From: Aphanomyces cochlioides
Lineage: Eukaryota > Oomycota > Saprolegniomycetes > Saprolegniales > Verrucalvaceae
NCBI GenBank assembly: GCA_019828595.1
Contig: JAHQRK010000034.1
Location: 310,001-374,000, forward strand
Direction: 5' to 3'
DNA: 64,000 bases
The notes under the pieces are model-generated. The model searched no databases, had not been told where the DNA came from, and saw nothing but the letters and a program-made list of their open reading frames with translations. Below are positions 35,840-46,678 of the stretch, piece after piece (positions within the stretch are counted from its first letter, which is position 1; each line of letters starts with the position of its first letter). Made by a program: the position numbers and the translations under genes.

Positions 35840-36259
35840 TGTACCATGTCGTTGTGGAGCCCTTCATGGCGACGAGTTGTTACTTCGTGGTTCAGAGTAC
35901 GGTTGTGGGTCAGATCCATTGACGAAATGCACACAGACTTGTCCACGTGAACCACAGCTCGCACATAGAAACAGCACTTATCAGTTCTGCAAGCCCAAGA
36001 TCCACTTTTGTTGTTTCGATCCACCTGCTTGAGACTGAATCCATTAGACAAGGCCAAATAATCCAGGCATTCTCGGAGATAAACGAGAGCTGAAGTTGAA
36101 CGAGGTTTTGGCGTTAATCATGTCTGCGAAGATAAAATCACAGTCCTCGGTTGGAGGGAGTGTAAGCCCCAATGACACGGCCATCTTAAGGTAGTCTTCT
36201 CCAACTGTTCGCTCCATTTCCCGCGGTATTTTTACTTCAGTACCGACCTCTTCACTCAC
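35840..36259 (-). pseudogene. Possible FLYWCH-type/MULE transposase relic
   Basis: A minus-strand frame around 35,850-36,020 shows a W-x-C-x4-C pair followed about 30 residues later by two histidines five apart. This resembles a FLYWCH or MULE-associated zinc finger. A second short frame (36,044-36,259) lies directly upstream. No start, catalytic core or terminal repeat is visible. Chance cannot be excluded. Confidence 0.25.
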
Positions 36260-36349
36260 TTTCCGGATATGATATTTATCCGGATGTACTGTTTAAGGCA
36301 ATTATTGCCGGATAATACTATTCCTTCATAACAGGATGATTCCAGGTCG

Positions 36350-37198
36350 AAACAGGAGTGTCATTCCTGTTAGGGTAAATCTCACGATCGTGCCACCGCC
36401 CCCATACTTTATCACGATCGAGTCATTCGCGATACAACTTCGACTGAATCGTGCCACTAGGTATCGGAGGTGTGGGACCCCGGAGGTCTCGTCAGGTCCG
36501 AGACTTATCCGGATGAAACCCAAGTTATTTTAAGTCCAGACTGAAAATATCTTGGGTATTGCTCCTTCAGGTCCCACACCACTGATAGGCTAAAATATAA
36601 CTTACATTTCCATCCACTGGAGGCATATCAAGATAAAAGTACACTTCATGACAATAGAATTCATGAACAATCAAGCAATATGCTACACTAGAGCTGAAAA
36701 TGGAATTAAAACGAGCAAAATCGTAGGAATACAGCTCAAATCTATAACCTAACAACGCAATAGAGCATACATATGCACACAACCTAGACAGTGTGGCTTT
36801 TGTTCTCGCAGCAAGGGCAAGACCAAAGTCCATCGACAGCGGAAATTAGCCTCCATATGCCATACTATAATAATATTGAAAAATGAACATGCATTCTGGT
36901 TTTATTCATAAATTTCGCAGTGTATGGATGCTTGGTTCATGTTGTCATTCCTCTTGAAATGGAAAATATAACCAATGAAATTTCTCCAATTTCATATTTT
37001 CCAACCAATAATTATTTAATTTCTCTTGTCAAAGACACGTTTGGGACGTTTCAAAACGTATCGCATGTCATTGGTTAATATCAACCAATTGTATCTAGCG
37101 GCACGATTCAGTCGAAGTTGTATCGCGAATGGCTCGATCGTGATAAAGTATGGGTGCGTTGGTGTGAGATTTACCCTTCCTGTTATGTAGGAATTGCT
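36350..37198. repeat. ~105-bp inverted repeat flanking ~630 bp
   Basis: The sequence at 36,350-36,463 is repeated in inverted form at 37,093-37,198, with matching cores such as CCATACTTTATCACGATCGA and GCGATACAACTTCGACTGAA. The enclosed DNA has no convincing reading frame. The arrangement suggests a nonautonomous DNA element or foldback element; I could not define a target duplication. Confidence 0.7.
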
Positions 37199-37271
37199 CC
37201 TTGTCCGATGACAAGATAGAGCAGATGTTGCCAGCGTTACTGCTAGGGAATGGCTGGAATGCATTGGTCAG

Positions 37272-39095
37272 GGGAGATGTTAAACATCGGACCCCTTTTT
37301 TGTCAGACCCTTTTAGCTTGAATAAAGTGTGCACATACAAATCATTGTATAACCATAAATCTAGTATGGCTAGTTGTTGTACTATCTTCTTTGTGTTCGC
37401 TTTGCGTCTGGATTGACAAGAGAGACAGACAGATGCCACAAACGACTTGAAGCATTATGATGGTTCCTTACTTTAAGTGTCGCGTGAGAGGAAAATTCAT
37501 TCGACTCATTAAAAGTTGACATGCAACCCAGGCTTGCATCGTTCATTAGCATCGATATCTTTACTTGAGAAAACATACATTACAATTTGGTGCGACAAGA
37601 GTTCATCATGTAGCTACTGATGCAGATGTATATATGCTGAGCCTGCGAGGTATTTGTAGATCTGCAATTGCTTTGACATCCTGTCAACTATAAGAATTTC
37701 ATTTGATGGGGAAAGAGTAATCAACGCAATCGACTATCTGTCGTATTTGTGGGTGTATCTGACATAGACTGCTACTAATTCTGTGACTTGCGATTATTGA
37801 TAGCAACCACGTCCTTAATGTAAATCTATTCTACGTCAACTATGGTCTTGTTCTTACAGAGTCAATTGATTTCTCATGAGTCGCAATAAGCTTACTATAG
37901 AAAGACTTTGAACTCCACTGTAGGCACAAATGCTCAACAACGATGCAGTAGAGTACGATTTAAATGCATCCAGTTAAATGGTCCGAATTTTCCGTGAGTA
38001 TGACAACCTGCTTGTCGAGTACTTTGAAGTAGAAAATACATTTATGGCTCGAATACTTTTCAAAGGAAAGCTGCTAGATTGCAGTTCGATAGGTTTGCTC
38101 GAGAAAACATGCAATACATTTTAGTGCTATAAAACTGCAAAGTCTCCAGCCACTATTTCCACACGCTATGTCAGTAAGCTATTTGCAAAACAGAAATTGA
38201 TACTGCGTCATAGTTGAACATTTGAACCTGCACTGCATTTGAAAGTTGTTTCTAAAGTAGGCATATGAATTGTTGTAAGAGCAATTGACATGAAGTAAAT
38301 TTGTGTTGTAGTCGTGATCGCCCGTATTATTCGCAAGTCACAAAACTAGTTGAGTAGAGCACTTACCAGTCTTTGGCAAGTAGACCCACAACAACGACAG
38401 ATAGTCGATTGCGTTTAATAATATTTCCCCGTCAAATTAATGAATGATCGTTGACAAGATATCAAGGAATTTCAGATCTACAAATATCTCACAGACTCAG
38501 TGTTAATATAGGCGCACCAGTAGCTTCATGATTAGCTTTGTAGTCTAGACCACTACAGCAACGAAATGCTGTGTTTGTTCTCTCGAGTAGAGTTATCAAT
38601 GCTAATCATGTAAGCTGTCGTATAGATCAAGTCGTATGAGCCTGCAACTATGATTCAACCACCAAGAAAATGCAGGCTCCACCCTGCAAGCCTATGTCAA
38701 CTTTTAATGAGTCGAATGAATTTTCCTTTCTCGCAACACGTCTATTTCCGGGAGTTAGACAAAAACGAATGACTCTGGTTTATTCTTCATGCTGTTTTTC
38801 ATAGCGCCGTTCGCCTCCAAGCATTCATAACAGAGTTTGCCCAGTTTGTTCAGAGTTTTTTTCAGCTCCAAAATATTCTAGCGTGCTTTCTACTCCCAAA
38901 GGAACATCATAATGCTTCAAGTCGTTTGTGGCATCTGTCTGTCTCTCTTGTCAATCCAGACGCAAAGCGAACACAAAGAAGATAGTACAACAACTAGCCA
39001 TACTAGATTTATGGTTATACAATGATTTGTATGTGCATACTTTATTCAAGCTAAAAGGGTCTGACAAAAAAGGGGTCCGATGTTTAACATCTCCC
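37272..39095. mobile_element. Nonautonomous Mutator-like foldback element
   Basis: The 1,824-bp element has terminal inverted repeats of about 195 bp (37,272-37,467 and 38,901-39,095), beginning GGGAGATGTTAAACATCGG. It is flanked by a 9-bp duplication, ATTGGTCAG (37,263-37,271 and 39,096-39,104). Shorter inverted matches continue inward, for example 37,478-37,530 against about 38,690-38,745 and 37,722-37,790 against 38,325-38,425. Much of the element could therefore fold on itself. There is no transposase. Long inverted repeats with a 9-bp TSD are typical of Mutator-like elements. Confidence 0.85.
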
Positions 39096-39236
39096 ATTGG
39101 TCAGGCATGGCGTCAAATATACTCCCAGGCTTCGAATTACTAGAAATTCGGGAGGTAGAAAGTCAAACTTTAGGGGTAAAGAAGTCAATGGACGACTGCA
39201 AAAAATCTCGCAAACTCCTTTCGCATTTAAATTTGT

Positions 39237-39430
39237 GTGTCCGGATACAGTGTATTTATTAACCAGAGCATAAACAGGGGCAAAAAATCGGAGCACGGTG
39301 GATGTGATTGGCTTGTTATATCCGGATACCGGATATCCCTCTGTTTTTTCTTAATTTTCAAAAACAGAGGTGATTCACCTCTGTTTATGAATATTCTGCT
39401 CTGGTTTTTGCAATCCGGTTAATTTCGCGA
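39237..39430. repeat. Small foldback sequence with a perfect palindrome
   Basis: AACCAGAGCA near 39,260 reappears inverted near 39,400. Between them is a perfect palindrome with 12-bp arms at 39,362-39,386 (AAACAGAGGTGA, T, and its complement). It is probably a relic of a small inverted-repeat element. Confidence 0.55.
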
Positions 39431-39577
39431 CCAGGGCCTTACCAGTCCAATTTGGGATGAAAAAATCCAATGATTTCCACCAAAAATCACATATTTAAAT
39501 GATTTTCATTGGATAAAAATATGACTTTATAGATTTCTATTGGCTACATTATCTGGTAGCGAGAGCCAATATCAATT

Positions 39578-39907
39578 GTGTCGCTTCTTGTCCAGGCCAT
39601 GCTCCTGAAAAGAGCGCGGCGCCAGCGTCAACGGTACTCCTTCATGATACTCAGGCTACGTGAAATGTTGCGTGAAAGAAACTTCATACATTCAGGTGCC
39701 CTTCTCAAAAATCAGCAGGATTCTGCTTGGTACACAATGCATGCGTCGCAGGACGAGCCCTCCTTCATCGCTACATGTACTGTTTCTCCTCCACTTTTTC
39801 CCAGCCATTCCTCCCTAGTGGAAGGACGAACTTTGTTTGTTCTAGTAGAACGTCTACAGAAAGCCCACGCCACGCTTTGCCCCGCCAACTTTCCTTGGCC
39901 ACGATGA
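39578..39907 (+). pseudogene. Possible PIF/Harbinger transposase N-terminal relic
   Basis: The frame contains a segment (RERNFIHSGALLKN, then SAWYTMHASQDEPSFIATC) that resembles, from memory, the region ahead of the catalytic domain in oomycete Harbinger-type DDE transposases. No catalytic motif follows. Confidence is low. Confidence 0.3.
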
Positions 39908-40315
39908 CAATCAACGCCGTTCAGAAAACGAAATCCCTCAAAACTAGATTTTGTATATTAAATTTGGTAGTATAAAATGCGTGAGTCTCTCACAAATCGC
40001 AAATTTTGCGAAGACGATTTTTTGGTCTTCGCAAATTTGTGTGCGTACTTTTATTTGAAAAATGTCTCACGAAAAACCGGAAGAAATTTTCATTTGCGAG
40101 ATTTTTGGCAGTCGTCCAATGTGTCTATATTTCAGCTGAATGTGCAAATGTCTTTCCATTGACTTTAAATCGAGAAAATATTGCATTCAGGAGGTGTCTA
40201 GAAACGAGAGTTAACATGCATCAACAGCGATTCACAATCCATCTTAGCTCTAATGAAGCTGCGTTTCGATACCTCTTGTATCTCCAATATGAAAAACAGA
40301 GCTGGATATTGAGAA

Positions 40316-42696
40316 ATGGCAATTGTGAACACAAATGGAGAGGATGGCCTGTATGGGTGTAAGTTGGTACAGTCAACTCTACCAGTAAGGACCCCTCAGC
40401 CAATATTAATTTATAGAGAATTCAAAACAGAAAGGTATAATATGATAAGGTTTCACGATACTGAGGCAATTTCACCATCGAACAATGAGGACAGCACCTC
40501 AGCAACATCATCGAAGGTAAAACATATAAGAGGCTTTCATATATGAAAGGTATAAGAGATTGAAGACATCACGCAATTCAAAAATCTAAATGAATGGTCA
40601 TTGTTTTGAGGTGGAGTCAATCGATATAGGCCCGTGTTCATCCGTTTGCTTCACTCGAGTTGGAAACAGAACTTTGGTCGTGGTTTCAAAACAAAGAAAA
40701 AGACGGCATTGCGTTATCTGGACAAATAATTACTACGAAGGCTGAACGCATTCTACAAAGCATGGGGAATCAGCTCGATTTGAAGCTGTCCAGCGGCTGG
40801 TTGACTGGCTTCAAGAAGCGCCACAACATTCGTGAGTTCATTTTGCATGGTGAGAGTGGAAATGCCGACTTTAAAGCAGCAAAACAAGCCGTCCCGGAGT
40901 TGATGAAGCTTACTGAATCCTATGAATTGCGAGACATTTTCAACTGTGACGAGTCAGGCTTACCATGGAACGCTGAACCAAACCGTTGCCTTGCAACAAA
41001 ACCTAGAGCAGGGAAGAAGCTGTCGAAGAAGCGAGTGTCCGTCTTGTTCACGGCGAATGCCGATGGAAGTGAAAAACTCACCCCTCTTGTCATTGGATCT
41101 GCTGCTCGACCACGCTGCTTCAATGGTAAATCTCCACGGGAGCATGGTTTTACTTACTGTAGCAACAAAAAGTCTTGGATGACTCGAAGCATCTTCGAAG
41201 ATTGGCTTGAAAACTTGAACGAAGTCATGGCGAGAGAGAATCGCAAAATCTTGCTTCTTCTCGACAATGTTTCTACTCATAAAGAAGTCAAGCCGATGAG
41301 TAATGTCAAGCTGCACTTTCTACCAGTTAATACAACGTCACTGCTTCAGCCCCAAGACGCCGGCATAATTGCCGCGACCAAAAAGCGTCACAAAGCGAAG
41401 CTGATGCAGAACGCTGTTGAAAGATCTGATGCCGGTGTCGTCAACCCATACAAATGCACTCCATGAAAGCCTACAGTGGTTGTATGAGGCGTGGAGTGAG
41501 GTCTCAGCGCAAACCATTTCCAATTGCTGGAGGCATGTGCGGTATGTTGCTCAATACGAGCCAGAGGAGTTGCTCGTTTTGCGTTTCTCTGAACTTAACG
41601 TTGGGTAATATAGATTTGCAGTAAACCTTTATAATAAAATATTGTATAAAATATAGAGGTATATTTATTTTAATGGGGTCCCTACTGATGGAGTTGACTG
41701 TACCTTCATTGGCTGTATATCCCATCAATAGTGCCCAATCCATTGAATCAATCTAAAAATAGTTGCTTCAACGTCGATTTGCCGTTGGAGGATCATCACC
41801 CAGCGGTTGCCAAGGCTCTCAGTTTGGAATTTTCCACCCACAAACCAAAGACCATGGACGCATTCGCTGGGCTCGATCCTCTTGGCGGCAAACCCAAAGC
41901 CGCACCTGCATATTCGTATCCCATTCAGCCACAAGTCAACAACCCTGTCGTGAATAGTTCACAAACAATGAATCCTGGCTTGTACCCTCCACAAATGACC
42001 CCGGCGGGATTTCCACAGCAGATGCAGCAAGGCATGTATCCACCTCAAATGCCTCAAGGACTCAATATGGGAATGGCTCCTCAAGCTTCTGCAAACATGG
42101 GAATGGCTCCACCGTCTGGGATTAATATGGGGATGCCACAAATGAACATACCTCAGCAACAAGCGCCACCTGCACAACCTATCATGTACGATAGCATCAA
42201 GAATCTTTTGCAAAAAAAGCCCGACCAACAGCAGCAACCTCTCGATACCGGTGCCGATCCATTCAGTTGCTTCACTGGAAGAGCCAAGTCCTCTTCTCGC
42301 ACAAACAGCGCTACCATGCCAGCCGTCGAAACAAAACGCACCAACAGCGGCAACGTAGCTGGCCTTGATCCTTTCTCTTCTCCTACGCAAACTGCTTCCA
42401 CAAGTCAACCTGCCGTCAACTTGTCAATTTTTGGAGAAGCCACAAGCAGCGGTAGCTACAGCAATATCACCACATCAGTCTCTACGCCAAAAAATAGTGC
42501 ACTTGCTGATAGATTGCGCGGCGGCAAGCGACAAACGCAGGAAGCTCAACGTGCTAACTTGAGCATTAACTCGACGGCAGTATCGACGGGTGGTACATCC
42601 GTTTCGATCAAGAAGCAACTTGGTCCGACCCAACAACAGCCTTCACAATCGACAACAACACAATCAGCGGCCAATGACTCCCTTTTGGGCTTCTAA
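40316..42696 (+). CDS. Low-complexity DPF-motif protein, intron carries a pogo element
   Basis: Exon 2 (41,732-42,696) encodes about 320 residues rich in Gln, Pro, Met, Ser and Thr. It has the motifs FAGLDPLGG, ADPFSCF and GLDPFSS. DPF-type motifs bind clathrin adaptor appendage domains in other eukaryotes, so an endocytic accessory role is possible but unproven. The proposed exon 1 (40,316-40,358) starts at an ATG in good context and ends at GTAAGT. Joining it to the acceptor at 41,731 keeps phase and gives about 335 aa. Removing the pogo element and one TA leaves a 40-nt intron, matching the others in this window. Further upstream exons cannot be ruled out. It is a host gene, not part of the transposon. 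Confidence 0.6.
40370..41700 (+). mobile_element. pogo/Tigger DNA transposon
   Basis: The 1,331-bp element has inverted repeats of about 26 bp starting CAGTCAACTC (40,370 on the left, mirrored to 41,700 on the right, three mismatches). TA duplications lie at 40,368-40,369 and 41,701-41,702. It encodes a DDE_1-type transposase in the plus direction. The site lies between a perfect GTAAGT donor at 40,359 and a TAG acceptor at 41,731, which suggests insertion into an intron. Confidence 0.92.
40660..41591 (+). pseudogene. pogo/Tigger transposase, broken
   Basis: The open part shows a CENP-B-like DNA-binding segment (SGWLTGFKKRHNI) and then the catalytic domain. Its residues are Asp in FNCDESGLPW, Asp in LLLLDNVSTH and Asp in LLQPQDAGII, with 30 residues between the last two (DD30D). 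The frame stops at 41,464-41,466. The usual C-terminal helix (LHESLQWLYEAWSEVSAQ, then NCW) continues in another frame from about 41,440, so a frameshift lies there. There is no ATG at the natural start, and the N-terminus seems lost. The gene is probably inactive. Confidence 0.88.
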
Positions 42697-42826
42697 TCAA
42701 TTACAACATGCCAAAAGAACTCTGTTGAGGTGCTACGAAGTCCATCTGCCGCATTGTCTGCAACAACGCTGTGGCCTCTTCTTTTTCCTGACAACTTGCA
42801 CATGAGAACTAATGAATAATTGATAT

Positions 42827-44813
42827 TCATACCGGTCCATCTCTTTCCATGAGTTTATTGCACCATTCCATCGCCACCGGGAGATCACCCCGTTTCATGA
42901 AATATTTTCCCAGAAAGAGGGCAGCCTGAAGAGCTTCATTTGAATCCACTCTTGTGACCTGTTAGATCCGATAAGAAGTAGTTTAATACAACATTCATAC
43001 TCGCGAACGATCCCTCCAGTACTGTTGAAAATACTCTGCAGCTTTGCCGGGCTCCTTTTCTTGGTGAAGTTTGGCCAGTCTGAAAACAGCAATCCCATCA
43101 CTATCTTTATTTGCAACTGCTCGTGTGTAGCATGCTTTGGCTTGAGTGATTTGATTTAGCTTTTCAAACGACATCCCCAAAGCGACCCACATTCGAGCGT
43201 CGTATGGTCGGATGCCTGCCGCCTTTTGGTAGTAGTATACGCTGTAATGAAACAAATCGAGGAGTTCGTATGCCTGACCCAGGCCATACCTACGCCAAAC
43301 CCACTGAGCATTTAGCAGTTTTTCTTGATTCAAACCATGCACGGTAATCGTTTGGAGCAAACTCGAGAGCTCGACGGTACACTTCGATGGCAGCATTTGT
43401 GTTTTTCATTTCAATATACTCGTGACTAATATTTTGAAGTGAAATGGGCTAAACGAATTGCATGATACCCGATGAGTGTCCATGCTGCAAGGCATTCGTT
43501 ATCCAGAGAAATGGCACGCGTGAAGTAAGCAATTGCTCGTTCGTGTTGCCCTTTGAGCGCATAATAATTGCCAATGACGCAGTTAGTTTCAGGGCAGTAT
43601 TTGTCCACAGCTTGAACATGATGTGCGAGTGCACTGAGTGCTGCTTTGTCTTCTTTTACGTAGAGTACATCAGAGAAGAGATCCATTAGCTCCACCCTAT
43701 AAGGGTCAGCGGCCGTGAGCTGTTGGAAGAAATCATTCGCCACATCGAAGTCTAATAGGGTGTAAAAATCGATACATCGGGATCAAACCACCTCGAAGCT
43801 CGTAATGAGCTCGGGCCAACTGTGAGACTAGGTACGAGCTAGTTGGAAACGTTGCTCGCAAGCGTTCAAGTATCTAACCACGTGAAATAATACGAGACTT
43901 TATACGTATTTCCTCACCTCTATTGCTTGGGGCACTTGACATTGAATCAAAAGAACATGGGATTGGAATAAGTCAGCCATCCATGGACTTGTGACTCCCT
44001 TGTCCTGAAGACCGTGGGAATTTTCCGGTGAAATGTTCATACCATGATAGGCGAGACGTATGAAGCGACCTCAGTCCAAGCAGACCAGTTCCATGGGAAG
44101 AGCACGATCGAACGCCACAGAACTTGTTGTGGTGATGGAGTTGAATTTCTGGGAACGTGGAGTGACATAATCGGATACAGAACTTGCGTACGTGTGGTGG
44201 AATCCTGACTGTTTTAGCACGATGCCATACAAGTAAAGACCAAATGAGTCCAGTCGCCCTCGCGCATCGGCTTCAGAAAGAACTCTCAAGAGATCTTTGA
44301 GGTTGGGATTTGAGGCAGGTTTTTGATTCGACCCTGAAATTGACATGAAGTCTGTGGACAGAGGGACGCAAAGCACCTGAATTTACCCTTGTTTCCATGC
44401 TCAGTTGTTCTTTTCGCCTCTCGCCTGCCTGCATATGACGTCAATATTCCAGAACCCTGCAAGATCTCACAAGATATCTGGCATAATGGAGCACAAAGAA
44501 CTCAACGTTGTCCAAGTCGTTCTTTTGATTCAGGACATGAGCTGCACGCGCATATTCCTGCAGGTCAAAATAACTCTGTGCGAGTGAAAGGAGCCCATCT
44601 GGACGCGACGACTCCTTCAAGACAGGCGTGACAAAAACAGTCCATGACATCACTTACATGAGCTTGTGGGGACAATCCTTCGCGTACAGAGAGCGGTAAC
44701 GCAGCGTACAGCTCACATACGAACGCTGCAGCATGCTTTAATCCTCGTTCTTTCAGCATCTCTCGGGCGGACGACAATTGCGCAGCAGCGACGGTAGGAT
44801 CCACATGCTCCAT
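42827..44813 (-). CDS. APC8: Anaphase-promoting complex subunit 8 (CDC23/APC8)
   Basis: This gene codes for a TPR scaffold subunit of the anaphase-promoting complex, the nuclear ubiquitin ligase that drives exit from mitosis. The start is ATG 44,813 (MEHVDPTV) and the stop is 42,827-42,829 (ending MERDGPV). About nine introns of 40-53 nt split it, for example 44,615-44,657, and the product is about 570 aa, the usual size. Family landmarks are WNWSAWTEVASYV in the N-terminal domain, then TPRs with ETNCVIGNYYALKGQHERA, AAIEVYRRALEF, YRAWYGLGQAYE and YDARMWVALG. These closely follow the animal CDC23 pattern. The third intron is not resolved: only a 25-nt intron keeps the frame there. It is transcribed divergently from the CXC-domain gene. 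Confidence 0.94.
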
Positions 44814-45027
44814 GGTTTGGAAGAATGCAAATTTACATGTTGGCGCTCTTTCTGGAAAGCCCACTCTGATTGGGTTTCAGAAAATATTTTTATCCAATTA
44901 AAAATTCAAAAGAAAAAAGAAAAATAAATAAAATTGTAAAAATAATTAAATTCACTGAAAAATATATATTGAAAAAAGTCTTTTTTTAAGAAAGCTAGTG
45001 CGACAGTGTGCATTTTATTCGATCAAG
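44814..45027. promoter_or_regulatory. Shared AT-rich intergenic region of two divergent genes
   Basis: These 214 bp separate the start codons of APC8 (minus) and the CXC-domain gene (plus). The region is strongly A/T-rich, with runs of A and T, and presumably contains both promoters. No specific element can be assigned by eye. Confidence 0.5.
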
Positions 45028-46650
45028 ATGCAATCACCAGGCACGCTTCCGTCGGTCGAAGCGCTGATGGCGGAAGACGAGCAGCATCCTGACGAGACAG
45101 ATACGTGGCCAAATACTGTCCATGAGTTAGACACAGCCTTTACTACCTTTGTTCTGGAGCCAACCTCGTCGGCACAGTCGCCATCGATTGGCATTTCGCC
45201 GATGACACTCAACTGGCTACAGAAAACTCTCGGCACCGGTACTCTGAGCGCATCAACTGAGCACGATGTGTCGCTATTATCTCCACGTATGTATATTGTA
45301 TATGATCTACCGTGATAAAACGGTCGGTAGATCCATCCATAACGCCGAATGATGCCAGTGGCATCAAGGAAGAGTTTCGAGGGGAAGCTATTGACTGGAA
45401 AGCGTTCAATGAAACATTTGAAGAGTCTGCAACTTCTGCCGCAGACGACACTCAATGGAAGGACATTCCTCAATTCCGTCCCGTTGTGGTTGACAACACA
45501 AGCACGCCACAACCAACTTCCTTGCAAAACCTCATCACATCAACAGTATTTAGCATTTGGCCGCTAACAAACTTGCAATCATCTGCTGCTCCTCCAGCTG
45601 CACGACTCCCTACCCATGAATACGCCAGCGACTCAAACAAGCGAAAAGCTATAATATCGCCCGAGTTTGTCCAGTACGAAAGTACTCCAGCTCCAGTCGT
45701 CACTCGACGGCCGTCCAAAAAAGCAGCCGAAGTGAAGAAACCGGTAGAGTCGACGTTGTCCTCGATCCAGGTATATTTCGTCGGCAAAGTCTCGGAATTC
45801 CATATTATTCATCTAGGAAGTACAAGATGCTAGATGCAAATGCACTGGGAAATGCCGCAACGCTCGCTGTGCTTGCGTAAAAGCTGGTCAGCTTTGCGGT
45901 GCCGAATGCAAATGCACCAACTGCTCGAATCCCTTCGCTCCCATGCAAGCTGTGAGTCTCTCGTTCATGAAACTCTCAAGCTCATTTTGTAGCTTGGAAT
46001 TGACCCGACCAAGATGGTCACGGACAAATGCCTCATGCAGAACTTGAGTCGCATCAAAGATATGCAGGAAGTATTGAATTCATCAGTCGATCTTGAATGT
46101 TCTTGTGGAGCTCCTGTGGTATGTTTTCGTTATGGTCGTACCTCCTTCTGATTGTCAATGGATTCTAGACGTCGTTCCTTGTCTACCAAACGCTCTTGCA
46201 CCCACAAATCCAGCCAGACAAGAGCTTTCAGTTCCCCATTCAGTGTCCTGCATGTCCAAACACGTTTCAGTATTCGTGGTGCACCGGAAAGCTGTGGTGG
46301 AACAAGCAGCCTCGGAAACATTGCGAGATTTGCAAGCGGTGTGGAAGCCATCGCAACCAGCATTGCTATGGTACGAGCTGAAGTCATGTCTGTGTTTTGA
46401 AATGCATCGTAGATTGTGGCCATTGTTACTTTGCTGGGGTTGCCAACAGCTTTGCTTGTCCGTGCAAAAATCCTTCAAATGTACTTGTAGCCTTTGGGTT
46501 AGGACTGATGGAGAATCTATTGCTTAGACTGGCGAATCAACAGCTGCAGCATCGGCGAATGCAAATGACAGCGGCGAAGATGCAGCAAAAAGTCCATTGT
46601 TCCATGAGCCACCCAAGGAAGACGAAAAGGAACAATGCCCAGTTCAGTAG
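45028..46650 (+). CDS. CXC (tesmin/TSO1-like) domain protein with C-terminal Cys-rich region
   Basis: The start is ATG 45,028 (MQSPGTLPSVEAL) and the stop TAG is 46,648-46,650. Six introns of about 41-53 nt fit GT-AG rules and phase, the first at 45,287-45,330, giving about 449 aa. The N-terminal half is acidic and disordered. At 45,819-45,951 lies a single CXC motif, CKCTGKCRNARCACVKAG, followed by LCGAECKCTNCSNP. CXC domains bind zinc and DNA in tesmin/LIN54-type and MSL2-type regulators, so a nuclear DNA-binding role is likely. A second Cys/His-rich region follows (CPACPNTFQYSWC, CEICKRCGSHRNQHC, then CGHCYFAG and CPCKNPSN), possibly a separate zinc module. I do not recognise this C-terminal arrangement. 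Confidence 0.8.
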
Positions 46651-46678
46651 AGCAACTTTCACCCCACTACCAACCCAA

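Noticed and set aside
37601..38400. tRNA or structured RNA inside the Mutator-like element
   Set aside because: The inverted matches are long-range and belong to the foldback architecture. No cloverleaf or conserved box was found.
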